DNA of 64,000 bases, taken from positions 540,778-604,777 of the forward strand of contig NZ_LMNI01000010.1 of assembly GCF_001422925.1 (NCBI RefSeq), given 5' to 3'. A program made the translations under genes and the position numbers. The stretch's first letter is position 1. Each line of letters opens with the position of its first letter. The notes beneath the pieces were generated by a model. It was not told where the DNA came from, searched no databases, and saw nothing but the letters and a program-made list of their open reading frames with translations. Below, one piece after another: positions 37,364 through 45,281 of the stretch. The DNA comes from Microbacterium sp. Leaf288 (GTDB lineage Bacteria > Actinomycetota > Actinomycetes > Actinomycetales > Microbacteriaceae).

Positions 37364-37648
37364 CTACTTCTGCTCGGTGTCGCTGAGGGGCACGAAGGTC
37401 TCTCGGCGCAGTTCAGGCTCCTCCGTGTCCAGGACCGGCTCGCCTGCGGCGGGGATGTCGGCCGCCGACACCATCTGCGAAGCCCGCGTCGGCCGATGGA
37501 CCCAGGAACGCATCCTCTGGTCGAACCGCTGCGTGTCGAGGACCAGCTCGTCCTCCGCCCGGCACCTCTCGCACTCGTCGTTGGAGACCGTCCGCCGATA
37601 CTGAGGCGACCACCCGCAGGTGTGCTCAGGCAGCTGGGCGCGGCGCAT
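37364..37648 (-). CDS. Small cysteine-containing protein of unknown function
   Basis: 94 residues. The N-terminal half has HTCGW and ECERC, spaced like a partial zinc ribbon. The C-terminal half is acidic (EPVLDTEEPELRRETF) and likely disordered. It converges on the helicase tail with 6 bp between stops and lies 26 bp after the UDG gene. No family recognised. Confidence 0.5.
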   Translation of the reverse strand: MRRAQLPEHTCGWSPQYRRTVSNDECERCRAEDELVLDTQRFDQRMRSWVHRPTRASQMVSAADIPAAGEPVLDTEEPELRRETFVPLSDTEQK

Positions 37649-37674
37649 TCCCTGAGGCTACAGCGCCGGCTGGC

Positions 37675-38304
37675 TCAGCCTTGCCGAACCGACTCGGCGA
37701 TGCCCGCGATCGACTCGTTGAACTCCGCTCGCCTGCCCGGCTGATTCAGCGAGAGCGGTGACGGATGCCAGATGTCCACGACGTCCGGGCCATCCGCGAA
37801 CCACAGGGCGACGTGCCGGCGCCACCCCTCCTGCGCGTACCGGCCGGTGAGGGCGACCACCTCGAGGTAGGGGAGGAGGGTCAGCATCTCCCGCAGCGCC
37901 GCGGCCCCATCCACGAGCTCCCGGGCCGTCGGCTTCCGGGACGCAGCCCCGAGGTACCAGGGGACGATGTTCCATACGATCACCCCGTCATGCAGCCCCG
38001 CCGAGTCCCTGGCCGACCACATTGCAGAAGCTGTCGCATCGTCGTTGTCGACTGAGATGAACCCGCTCCCTGCACGTCGGTTGCCTGCGTTCGTCATCGG
38101 CCCAGGCGCTTCCAGGAGGAACAGCACCTTCGCGTCCACCCCGGCCTCCGCCGGGTCGAACTGAGGGATGTGCACGTCTCGACTGGCAGCCTGGTGGGCT
38201 GCCCACTCGCGCAACGGCTGAACGGACTGCTCCGTCTCGAGCATCGCGAGACGCTCGGCCACGAGTGATGGGTCACGGAAGCCGCGCGGGTGAGACAGGA
38301 ACAC
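37675..38304 (-). CDS. Uracil-DNA glycosylase family protein
   Basis: 209 residues from GTG 38304 (VFLSHPRGFRDPSL). VLFLLEAPGPMTN is the water-activating motif region, followed by SGFISVDNDDATASAMW, VIVWNIVPWYLG and the C-terminal VVDIWHPSPLSLN loop where the family has its H-P-S active-site block. Relatives labelled uracil-DNA glycosylase in actinobacterial islands have not all been tested. In this cluster of helicases and nucleases it could repair or attack modified DNA. In-frame codons up to 38418 have no family support. Confidence 0.7.
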   Translation of the reverse strand: MFLSHPRGFRDPSLVAERLAMLETEQSVQPLREWAAHQAASRDVHIPQFDPAEAGVDAKVLFLLEAPGPMTNAGNRRAGSGFISVDNDDATASAMWSARDSAGLHDGVIVWNIVPWYLGAASRKPTARELVDGAAALREMLTLLPYLEVVALTGRYAQEGWRRHVALWFADGPDVVDIWHPSPLSLNQPGRRAEFNESIAGIAESVRQG

Positions 38305-38348
38305 GCCTGAATCGTATTGGCTGGCATCGGCAGTGGTCGCCCCCAGTA

Positions 38349-38717
38349 CTACGCAGCGCGGTAGAGCTCCCCGCTCTCGCCTGTCGCGATCAGATCCCTG
38401 GCGTTGCGCGGCGAACATGCCAGGTAGCGGTGGCTCTGCGTGCGCATCGTCTCGTAGCTGGCGTATCCACAGCGCTCCGCGATCGTCGAGAGCGGCGCCT
38501 CTGGTTCAAGCACGGCCGTCACGACGAACTGCGCCAGCCGGCGATGAGCGAGTCGCTCCGCAACGCTCCGGTCACCCTCGAACGCTCTGGCCAGATGCCG
38601 TCGAGAGACATGCAGCCGTCGAGCGAGCCAAGCGTGGTCGGCGCGATGTTCGGAGAAGTGCGCGTCGATCAGCTCTAGACAGCGCGTGCGCAGTGACGTC
38701 TGAGTTCCGTTCTCCAC
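38349..38717 (-). CDS. AraC-family helix-turn-helix protein, DNA-binding domain only
   Basis: 122 residues from GTG 38717. HFSEHRADHAWLARRLHVSRRHLARAF and STIAERCGYASYETMRTQSHRYLACSPRNAR are the two helix-turn-helix units of an AraC domain. The N-terminal ligand domain of normal members (about 170 residues) is absent, so it is either a standalone activator or a remnant. It reads toward the UDG gene, which starts 45 bp downstream. Confidence 0.65.
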   Translation of the reverse strand: MENGTQTSLRTRCLELIDAHFSEHRADHAWLARRLHVSRRHLARAFEGDRSVAERLAHRRLAQFVVTAVLEPEAPLSTIAERCGYASYETMRTQSHRYLACSPRNARDLIATGESGELYRAA

Positions 38718-38854
38718 AGCACGTCATGTCCGAACCAGCCAGCGCGGTTCCGAATTCGTCGAACCATCTCACGCGATCGCGGAGATGGAACCGAATCCGG
38801 ACGGCGGACATTTCGGAGTAGAAGCCGCCAACGTGGGCGGCAGAGAGGACGAAC

Positions 38855-39211
38855 ATGACAGCTCTCAAACCGACACCGAAGCAGCAGCGGCGGCGATGGC
38901 AGAGGATCGCGGTTCTCGCCGCGGCCGCCGGCATCGTGCTGAGCCTCGGTGTCGCCGCACCGGCCTCAGCCGCCATCCAAACGGGCACCCTGGGGTGCGG
39001 CGCGAACTACGGGTGGCTCACCGCGACCGCCTAGGTGTACTCGACGCACGTGCCGCCCGGCAGCCAGAAGCGGTTCATCTCCATCACCGGCGGCACCTAC
39101 ACCCTCGTGGCGACGTACAACGACGGTATGCCGAAGACCGGCGGAGGTGCGTGGGGCATCGAAGGGACGACGAGCGCGTCCGGAACCCCGTCCTGCAAGA
39201 ACTACGCGTGA
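38855..39211 (+). pseudogene. Small secreted protein interrupted by an in-frame amber codon
   Basis: ATG 38855 follows AGAGGA. A signal peptide (residues about 20-40, VLAAAAGIVLSLGVAAPASA) is followed by IQTGTLGCGANYGWLTATA, then TAG at 39032-39034 (codon 60). The same frame then runs on for 58 more codons (VYSTHVPPGSQKRFISITGG, ending SCKNYA) to a normal TGA. The composition before and after the stop is alike: Gly/Thr-rich, one cysteine each side. A secreted peptide gene with a nonsense mutation is the simplest reading. It precedes a lipoprotein gene by 70 bp. Confidence 0.65.
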
Positions 39212-39281
39212 TCCTCGTGGCCGGTCGTCCGGACGACCGGCCACGAGTCCAGCCAGAGTCCGCACCCCACCAGGAGCCTTG

Positions 39282-39932
39282 ATGAGCGACCGTCATTCAC
39301 TACTGCAGCGGTGGTCGGCGATCGCCTGCATCGCTGTCCTGTCCGCGATGTTCACGAGTTGCGCGTCGAACCCGCCAAGTGAGCCCACCTCCACACCGGC
39401 GCCAGTCGCAACGTCTTCCTCGCAGATCGCCGATCAGCTGTGGGAGCAGGTGGCGGCCAAGTACCCGGATGCGGAACGGCCGACCGTCGCCGTGGTCCGC
39501 TACGTCGACCGTTTCGAATGGGCCGGTACCGTCGCGGACTGCATGACCGAGTCCGGCTTCGAAGCGGAAGCCCAGCCGAACGGGATGCTCGCTGTCAATG
39601 AGGACGCCGCGCAGGCAATGGCGAGCGACGTCGCGCAGTGGTCCTGCATGGTGATGTACCCGCTCGAGGAGAAGTACACCCGTCCGTTCGACGAAGCCCA
39701 GCTGCAAGCGCTCTACGAGTACCAGACCACGACCCTGACGATCTGCTTGCAGGAGGCGGGCGTCGAAGTGTCAGCACCGCCAAGCCTCGAGGTGTTCGAG
39801 CAGACCTGGCAGACCAACGAGCAGTGGTCGCCGTACCTGGACGTGGCAGCATCTCCGCTGGGCATGGACCAGGTCAACGAGCTCAGCACCGAATGCCCCG
39901 AGCTGCCGGAGCACGTCTATGACCTGCGGTAG
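39282..39932 (+). CDS. Lipoprotein of unknown function, paralogue of the one at 42335
   Basis: 216 residues, ATG 39282 with CAGGAG upstream. The signal peptide ends at MFTSC, giving an N-terminal lipid cysteine near residue 27. The mature part has TVAVVRYVDRFEWAGTVADCMTESGF, a mid-protein cysteine in QWSCMVMYPLEEKYTRPFDEAQL, and ICLQEAGVEVSAPPSLEVF. These blocks align with the second lipoprotein in this island. Cysteine pairs suggest disulfides outside the cell. It follows the broken secreted-peptide gene. Confidence 0.7.
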   Translation: MSDRHSLLQRWSAIACIAVLSAMFTSCASNPPSEPTSTPAPVATSSSQIADQLWEQVAAKYPDAERPTVAVVRYVDRFEWAGTVADCMTESGFEAEAQPNGMLAVNEDAAQAMASDVAQWSCMVMYPLEEKYTRPFDEAQLQALYEYQTTTLTICLQEAGVEVSAPPSLEVFEQTWQTNEQWSPYLDVAASPLGMDQVNELSTECPELPEHVYDLR

Positions 39933-40007
39933 CCAGCAGGACGGCGGCCGATGCAAGCGTCGGGAGAAGGGACGCTGAGGTGCGCGCGAGGGTTCAGGAG
40001 GGGCGAG

Positions 40008-40481
40008 ATGCTCGTCAGAGCGTTAGCCACTGCGGCCTTGGTGGCCGTCTGCGGGCTGAGCTTCGCGGCCTGCGGCACAGCGGAAGCCGGCATTCAGACC
40101 AAGCAGGTCAGCGGGCTCCCGGACGCAGATGAGGTGGCGGGCGGCGTGGTCGAGCCGACGGACTTCGAGACCACTGTGTTCCTCTCCGCGGATGAGGCCT
40201 CGCTGATTATCGTCACGTTCGGCAGCGGCTCCTGCCCTGCCGTGCCGACGGCTCTTGAAGAGACAGCCCCGCAGGAGGTCGGAGTGACCCTCGGGAGCTC
40301 CGGTGGATCCATGTGCACGAGCGACATGGCTGCGACGTCGAATTGGGTGGAATTGCCCGAGGACGTCGATGTGCTTTCACCGATCACGGTCCACATCGAT
40401 GACGAAGAGATCGTCGTAGAGCCAGTACCGGCACTTCGAACTGACCCGTCGGGACCCGAGAGGGAACCGGAAGCCGGGTGA
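40008..40481 (+). CDS. Small lipoprotein of unknown function
   Basis: 157 residues from ATG 40008, with AGGAGGGG upstream; the ATG at 39951 is less likely. The lipobox is LSFAAC, with the lipid cysteine near residue 22. The mature protein is acidic and beta-rich (FETTVFLSADEASLIIVTFGSGSCP, ITVHIDDEEIVVEPVPAL) with two cysteines spaced about 40 apart. No family recognised. It lies between the first lipoprotein and a secreted protein gene, with gaps of 75 and 36 bp. Confidence 0.7.
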   Translation: MLVRALATAALVAVCGLSFAACGTAEAGIQTKQVSGLPDADEVAGGVVEPTDFETTVFLSADEASLIIVTFGSGSCPAVPTALEETAPQEVGVTLGSSGGSMCTSDMAATSNWVELPEDVDVLSPITVHIDDEEIVVEPVPALRTDPSGPEREPEAG

Positions 40482-40517
40482 CGGACATACAGGACGAATC
40501 CCCCAAGGAGGAGTTCT

Positions 40518-41096
40518 GTGTCAAAGCGCACTCTGGCGGCCGTGTCCGCCATTCTCATCACCCTGTCCATGTTCAGCGCCACCGCGGCCGTCGCCGCGGA
40601 ACCTGATGAGCCGTCTGCCTGCACGGTCGGCGGCGTCGCCGTTCCCGTGGGCCAGCCGATGCCGGAGGAGATCCCGACGGTCATCTCCTGCTTCGACACC
40701 GTGGCCGAAGCGGAGCAGTTCATCGAAGACGGAGCCCCCGGCGACATCGAACAGCTCGTCGAGTCCGGGCCCGCGGCACGCACCGCGGTCGCGGCCGCAA
40801 GCACCGTGACCATCGGGAAGGTCTGGACGGGCACGTCCCGCTCCGGGTCGGTCCTCATCCACTGGGGCACCGGAAGCGGCTGCTACGGCGTGACCTACGG
40901 GTTCCCGACCCTGGCCAGCGGATGGAACAACAACATCCAGTCCGCTGAGGGCTACAGCAGCTGCTGGGCCTCGCACTACGACACCACCAGCTACGGTGGC
41001 GACGTCCTCACCTGCGCACCGTACTGCGCCACGCTCGGCTTCATGGCCTCACGCAGCTCATCGATCGTCTACCGCCCGGTGGGCACGTTCGGTTGA
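40518..41096 (+). CDS. Secreted protein with a cysteine-rich beta domain
   Basis: 192 residues from GTG 40518, with a strong AAGGAGGAG. Signal peptide cleaved after about residue 27 (TAAVAA). A propeptide-like acidic stretch (EPDEPSACTVGGVAVPVGQP to GPAARTAVAAAS) is followed by a mature-looking domain: VTIGKVWTGTSRSGSV, GCYGVTYGFPTLASGWNNNIQSAEGYSSCW, YGGDVLTCAPYCATLGF. The N-x-x-I-x-S and Y-G-G pattern loosely recalls gamma-crystallin-like I36 peptidase inhibitors, with low confidence. Its 3' end overlaps the convergent anti-sigma candidate by 28 bp. Confidence 0.7.
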   Translation: MSKRTLAAVSAILITLSMFSATAAVAAEPDEPSACTVGGVAVPVGQPMPEEIPTVISCFDTVAEAEQFIEDGAPGDIEQLVESGPAARTAVAAASTVTIGKVWTGTSRSGSVLIHWGTGSGCYGVTYGFPTLASGWNNNIQSAEGYSSCWASHYDTTSYGGDVLTCAPYCATLGFMASRSSSIVYRPVGTFG

Positions 41097-41581
41097 TAGG
41101 GGTGCAGGTGCAGCACTGAGCACTCGATGCGCCCGGGGACAACCGCAGCCTCACCGTTCTCGGTGACACAGGTCGTGAACTCCTCGGGCGCATCGCCCGG
41201 CGTGGGCGTCGGATTCAACGCATCCGGCTCCTGCAGGGAACCCGACAGCCACATCTGCTCGCAGACCGCTTCGGCGTCCTCGATCGGCACCACCCCGTCG
41301 GGTGCGGCGATGCTCACGGCAGCTCCGGGCAGCGACCCGTCGGCCCCACGGTGGGGACTGTCGAGGCAGTGCACGACGAGCGTCTCGCTCACGGGCCGAG
41401 TCTCGAGGAGGACGACACCGGCCACAGCGGTGCCGGCCACGAGCAGCGCACCGCCGGCGATCGACAACCTGCCCCACATGGTCTGCCACCACTTCGGGCG
41501 TGACAGATCGCTCCGCATCTTCTCGATGAGGAGGTCCTGGACCGCGTCGTGGTGCGGCATCCTGCCGTTGTCGGCGCTCAT
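41069..41581 (-). CDS. Single-pass membrane protein, candidate anti-sigma factor
   Basis: 170 residues. A 36-residue cytoplasmic N-terminus (MSADNGRMPHHDAVQDLLIEKM) is followed by one membrane helix at about 39-62 and an outside domain with several cysteines (CLDSPHRG, CEQMW, CVTENG, CSVLH). The start overlaps the ECF sigma gene stop by 4 bp (ATGA). Position and topology fit an anti-sigma factor, but the zinc anti-sigma motif HxxxCxxC is absent, so this is inference from context. Confidence 0.6.
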   Translation of the reverse strand: MSADNGRMPHHDAVQDLLIEKMRSDLSRPKWWQTMWGRLSIAGGALLVAGTAVAGVVLLETRPVSETLVVHCLDSPHRGADGSLPGAAVSIAAPDGVVPIEDAEAVCEQMWLSGSLQEPDALNPTPTPGDAPEEFTTCVTENGEAAVVPGRIECSVLHLHPYQPNVPTGR

Positions 41582-42174
41582 GCGTCTGCTTCCTGTGCAG
41601 GGGGAGCATATCGGCGCAGCGTGGTCCGCAACCGTGCCTTGACACGGGACAGGCGCGACTTCACGGTGCCCTCCGGTATCCCGAGTGCGAGAGCGGTGTC
41701 TTTGATGGGGAGTTCGTGGACGACGTTCAGCAGCAGGATGCTCGCATCGCGTGGATTCAGTGACTGGAGCACGGCCCGGATGTCCTGTGAGATGCGGAGC
41801 GCGTCCAGCGCCCCGGCGACTTCATCAGCATGGTCTGGCGCTGGGCCGTCGTGGGGGATCCGGCTGAGCAGCCTGCTGTACCGGCGGGTCGTGCGGAGCT
41901 GATTCTTCGCGACGAACGAGGTGACGGTGAGCAGCCACGGAAGAATCGAGTCGTCGACGATGCGGACGGCGTCCCGTTTGCGCCACAGTTCGAAGAACAC
42001 GGTCGCCGCCACTTCCTCGGCATCCCACGGCTTGCGGACGAGCACCAACGCCACACGGTAGACGGATTGGGCGTGCCGGTCGTGAAGCTGGCGGTACGCG
42101 CGCTCATCGCCTCGCGCGAGCCTGAAGAGCAGCTCGCCGTCGCCGGCGCTCTCCTGCTCACCCTGACTCGACAC
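41578..42174 (-). CDS. ECF-family RNA polymerase sigma factor
   Basis: 198 residues from GTG 42174 (VSSQGEQESAGDGELLFRLARG). Region 2 covers AYRQLHDRHAQSVYRVALVLVRKPWDAEEVAATVFFELWRKR. Region 4 covers LNPRDASILLLNVVHELPIKDTALALGIPEGTVKSRLSRVKARLR with the recognition helix. Together with the membrane protein downstream it makes a signalling pair that could control the neighbouring secreted-protein, lipoprotein and exporter genes. Codons upstream of 42174 lack family support. Confidence 0.9.
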   Translation of the reverse strand: MSSQGEQESAGDGELLFRLARGDERAYRQLHDRHAQSVYRVALVLVRKPWDAEEVAATVFFELWRKRDAVRIVDDSILPWLLTVTSFVAKNQLRTTRRYSRLLSRIPHDGPAPDHADEVAGALDALRISQDIRAVLQSLNPRDASILLLNVVHELPIKDTALALGIPEGTVKSRLSRVKARLRTTLRRYAPPAQEADA

Positions 42175-42334
42175 GACGAAACCCCATCCGAACGTCCTGA
42201 CGGCTCGTCTCCGAGCCGGTGCTGCCCCACCCCATTCTGCGTTACGAGAGTGAGCGCTTCGGACATGCGCGGTGGGACGGGGAACAACGCACCGTGCCAA
42301 CTGCTCATGGCTGTCGCTCCGCCGTCCATGGGGG

Positions 42335-43015
42335 TCAGTACTGCAGGCCGTCGATCTCTGGGTACAACCCCGGCGCCTCGCGCGGGCACTCCGCTTGGAT
42401 CTCCATGAGCACCTCGTGGTTCCGGCCGCTGGCCTCCCACGCCTCCGCGATCGGGTCCCACGCGTTCCCCGTGGCGCTGTAGTCGCTCAGCCACGTCTGC
42501 AGCGACGGCGGCTCGCTGACGTCGTAGCCGAGCGCAGTGACACACGGCGCCACGGTGGATTTGAAGAACTCGAACTGCGCCGTCGCCTGCTTCTCCGGAA
42601 GCGGTTCGTTCCGGCGAACGTCGTAGGGGTACTTCGCTTCGCACACGTACACCGCAAGATTCAGGGCAGGCCCTTGCTCCTTCGGGACGTCGGCGTACTC
42701 CACTGCTCCACCCGAGTAGACAGACGCCGAAAAGCCCTCCTCCGCCAGACAGTCAACCTGCGCTTCGGGCCACTCCTCGATGGGGACGATTCGTACGATC
42801 TCAACGTCGGGCGGGTCGGCGATGCCGGAGCCCTGGGCGCGAAACTCGAGCATGTCCCGGTACAGCACCATCCACTGATCTGCCGTCGTGGTCCAGTCTT
42901 TTGTCGCCTCGACCGTCTCGCGTGGCTGTGGGTCGGTGGCGGAACACGCGGCGACGGCCGTGACGGTGAGAGCACACACCGTCACGGCCGTCGCGAGCCT
43001 TGCTATCCGGCGCAC
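42335..43015 (-). CDS. Lipoprotein of unknown function, paralogue of the one at 39282
   Basis: 226 residues from GTG 43015. Signal peptide with lipid cysteine in TAVAAC (about residue 24). VEIVRIVPIEEWPEAQVDCLAEEGF, LAVYVCEAKYPYDVRRNEPLPEKQ and CVTALGYDVSEPPSLQTWLSDY line up block by block with the 39282 lipoprotein, including three cysteines and the SxPPSL motif. The start overlaps the secreted-peptide gene stop by 13 bp, so both come from one transcript. This repeats the peptide-plus-lipoprotein order at 38855-39932. Confidence 0.75.
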   Translation of the reverse strand: MRRIARLATAVTVCALTVTAVAACSATDPQPRETVEATKDWTTTADQWMVLYRDMLEFRAQGSGIADPPDVEIVRIVPIEEWPEAQVDCLAEEGFSASVYSGGAVEYADVPKEQGPALNLAVYVCEAKYPYDVRRNEPLPEKQATAQFEFFKSTVAPCVTALGYDVSEPPSLQTWLSDYSATGNAWDPIAEAWEASGRNHEVLMEIQAECPREAPGLYPEIDGLQY

Positions 43016-43338
43016 GTGGCTCCGGACGGGCAGTAGACGTACGCCGACTTCGAGGAGAACGTGCCCGGCGTGATCATCGTCGTGTTGTGATACCCGGCCG
43101 AGACCGCCTGGTTCCAGCTGAGCGCCCCAGACGGGCTGCTGACCTTGATCACCGAGTCGACGTAGTACTGCGTGCTCGACGAGGTGTTGGACGACATCTG
43201 CAGCCGGTTGTTCGTGCCTGCATTGTGGCTCAGCTGCCAGTTCTCGTAGGCGAATGCGGGCGTCGCCGCGAGGGACAGGCTTGCCCCGAGAACCGCTGCC
43301 GTGAGTACTGCCGCCAACTTCTGCCGTCCTGTGCGCAT
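43003..43338 (-). CDS. Small secreted protein, possible bacteriocin-like peptide
   Basis: 111 residues from ATG 43338 with AAGGAG at ideal spacing. The signal peptide ends in PAFA (about residue 30). The mature 81 residues are Ser/Thr/Asn-rich and beta-like: YENWQLSHNAGTNNRLQMSS, YYVDSVIKVSSPSG and a C-terminal CPSGATCAG that could form a small disulfide loop. Size, secretion and the exporter genes divergent 226 bp away suggest a secreted peptide toxin or signal of the lactococcin 972 sort, without a demonstrable match. Confidence 0.6.
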   Translation of the reverse strand: MRTGRQKLAAVLTAAVLGASLSLAATPAFAYENWQLSHNAGTNNRLQMSSNTSSSTQYYVDSVIKVSSPSGALSWNQAVSAGYHNTTMITPGTFSSKSAYVYCPSGATCAG

Positions 43339-43563
43339 GTTCCACTCCTTGAACCCCAGCATGGACGCTGAACGTCGCCACCAGAGATGTAGGTGGCGTG
43401 AGAAGCATCGTGGAATGACCAGCTCCGCGTCACTCCACGATCTGGGACATGTTCGCGCGGGTCGGCCCGATCGGCCGGAGAGCAACAGGGCGGATCGGTT
43501 AGGTTGACGCAATGACGAGGATGGCAATAGGTGTTGGCGGCGTCAGCGTCCAGGGCCGGTCGC

Positions 43564-44643
43564 ATGAGGCCATCTGACGCAAAGGTGCGGCGTTGGCCCT
43601 GGGTCGTGATCGGCTCGATCGTTCTCCTGGGCGTCGGCGCTGCGGCCGGTTGGGCGGTCACGACCGTGCTCACCCCGGCCGAGGACGTTCTCGAGTCAAC
43701 GCCGTACACCTACGTCTCCGTCGAGCCTGGCGAGGTCGGGGCAAGCATCCAACTGAACACGGTGGCGGAATGGACTCCGGTGCCCGTTGGGGCGAACCGG
43801 GCAGCCGGGGTCGTCACCGGGGTCACCGTGACCGCCGGCGATGAAGTCTCACAGGGATCGACGCTGTACACCGTTGACCTGAAGCCAGTTGTCGTGGCCC
43901 AGGGCGATGTCCCGGCGTTCCGGGCGATCGGGCAGGACACCGAGGGTACGGACGTCGCCCAGCTTCAGACGATGCTCGCGGCCCGCGGGTTCTACTCCGG
44001 TGCCGTGGACGGGAAGGCGAAAGCTGGCACTGTCCGGGCCATCAAGGCGTGGCAGAAGAGTCTGGGTGTGCCGCAGACCGGGGCGGTCGACGCCGGCGAT
44101 GTCATCTACGTGCCGACTCTGCCCACCCGTGTCGCCCTCGACGAGGAGCTGATCTTCCGCGGCGCGACGCTGGCCGGGGGTGAGGAAGCGGTGCAGGGGC
44201 TCCCGGCGGCGCCGGTGTTCGAGGTTCCGGTCACCACCGCGCAGGCCGCGATGATGCCGGCGGGCACGCGTGTGCAGATCACCTCGCCGGAAGGCGCGGA
44301 GTGGGCGGGGTTCGTGGTCGAGCAGAAGCCGGAGGCGGACACCGGCAACGTGATCGTTTCGCTCTCAGGGGAGGGCGGCGCGGTGATCTGCGCCGATCAG
44401 TGCGCACAGGTGCCGGTGTCCGGAGAATCCATCCTGAGGTCTCGGATCGTGACTCAGGAGACGGTCGCCGGTCTCGTGGTGCCCTCCGCGGCCCTTGTCA
44501 CCGGCAGCGACGGGCAGGTCGCGGTCATCGACGAGACCGGCGGCCGTGTTCCGGTCACCGTGGTGGCGGCGGCGAAAGGGATGACCGTCGTGGAGGGCAT
44601 CAGCGACGGCACCCGAGTTCGCATCCCCGGTGAGGGATCCTGA
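43564..44643 (+). CDS. Peptidoglycan-binding-domain periplasmic adaptor of an ABC exporter
   Basis: 359 residues from ATG 43564. One N-terminal membrane helix (about 12-36), then HlyD/RND-adaptor-like halves (VVTGVTVTAGDEVSQGSTLYTVDLKPV; VVPSAALVTGSDGQVAVIDETGGRVPV) flanking a PG_binding_1 domain (GTDVAQLQTMLAARGFYSGAVDGKAKAGTVRAIKAWQKSLGVPQTG). In actinobacteria this replaces the hairpin of MacA-type adaptors. It is the first gene of a three-gene exporter operon (gap of 2 bp to the ATPase). Confidence 0.85.
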   Translation: MRPSDAKVRRWPWVVIGSIVLLGVGAAAGWAVTTVLTPAEDVLESTPYTYVSVEPGEVGASIQLNTVAEWTPVPVGANRAAGVVTGVTVTAGDEVSQGSTLYTVDLKPVVVAQGDVPAFRAIGQDTEGTDVAQLQTMLAARGFYSGAVDGKAKAGTVRAIKAWQKSLGVPQTGAVDAGDVIYVPTLPTRVALDEELIFRGATLAGGEEAVQGLPAAPVFEVPVTTAQAAMMPAGTRVQITSPEGAEWAGFVVEQKPEADTGNVIVSLSGEGGAVICADQCAQVPVSGESILRSRIVTQETVAGLVVPSAALVTGSDGQVAVIDETGGRVPVTVVAAAKGMTVVEGISDGTRVRIPGEGS

Positions 44644-44645
44644 TC

Positions 44646-45281
44646 TTGCTGCGCGCCCAGGACCTGTCCTTCTCGTATGGACGTGGCACCGCACCGGTCA
44701 TTGACGGCTGGTCGGCGGAGTTCCCCGAAGGCACCACCACTGCGCTGACCGGCCCGTCCGGGCGTGGGAAATCGACGCTGCTGTACCTGCTCGGGCTGAT
44801 GCTCCGACCGACCGCCGGAGAGATCCTCATCGACGGCATGCCGGCCTCCACCGTCCGGGACGCCGCGAAAGCACGCCTGCGCGCAGACCGGTTCGGGTTC
44901 GTTTTTCAGGACGCCGCGCTCGATCAGACCCGGACGGTCATCGACAACGTCACCGAGACAGCGCTCTACCGGGGCGCGCGCCGAAACGATGCCGCCCGCC
45001 GCGGGATGGAGCTCCTCGACAGGTTCGGGGTGGACGTTCCCGCCGACCGGAAGCCTGGCCAGGTGTCCGGCGGTCAAGCGCAGCGGATCGCGCTGTGCCG
45101 GGCCCTGCTCAGTGAGCCTCGCATCCTGCTGGCCGACGAACCCACCGGGAACCTCGACCCGGCCACCACCGCGGTGGTCGTGGACGCGTTGCAGGAGCAC
45201 GCGGCCTCCGGCGCCGCGGTCATCATCGTCACCCACTCGCCCGAGGTCGCGGACGCCTGTGACCGGAGGATCGAGCTGTGA
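44646..45281 (+). CDS. ABC transporter ATP-binding protein (MacB/LolD type)
   Basis: 211 residues. Walker A GPSGRGKST (arginine where most have SGKST preceded by G-S), Q-loop FVFQDAALDQ, signature VSGGQAQRIALCRAL, Walker B ILLADEPTGNLD, H-loop VTHSP. The short TTG-start at 44646 is the only in-frame start close to the adaptor stop. It energises the FtsX-like permease, whose GTG overlaps its TGA by 4 bp. Substrate inferred from context only: one of the adjacent secreted peptides, or a toxin to be expelled. Confidence 0.88.
   Translation: MLRAQDLSFSYGRGTAPVIDGWSAEFPEGTTTALTGPSGRGKSTLLYLLGLMLRPTAGEILIDGMPASTVRDAAKARLRADRFGFVFQDAALDQTRTVIDNVTETALYRGARRNDAARRGMELLDRFGVDVPADRKPGQVSGGQAQRIALCRALLSEPRILLADEPTGNLDPATTAVVVDALQEHAASGAAVIIVTHSPEVADACDRRIEL

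Noticed and set aside
39951..40007. Start of the small lipoprotein at 39951
   Set aside because: The added residues break the signal peptide; ATG 40008 has AGGAGGGG at good spacing and gives a normal lipobox.
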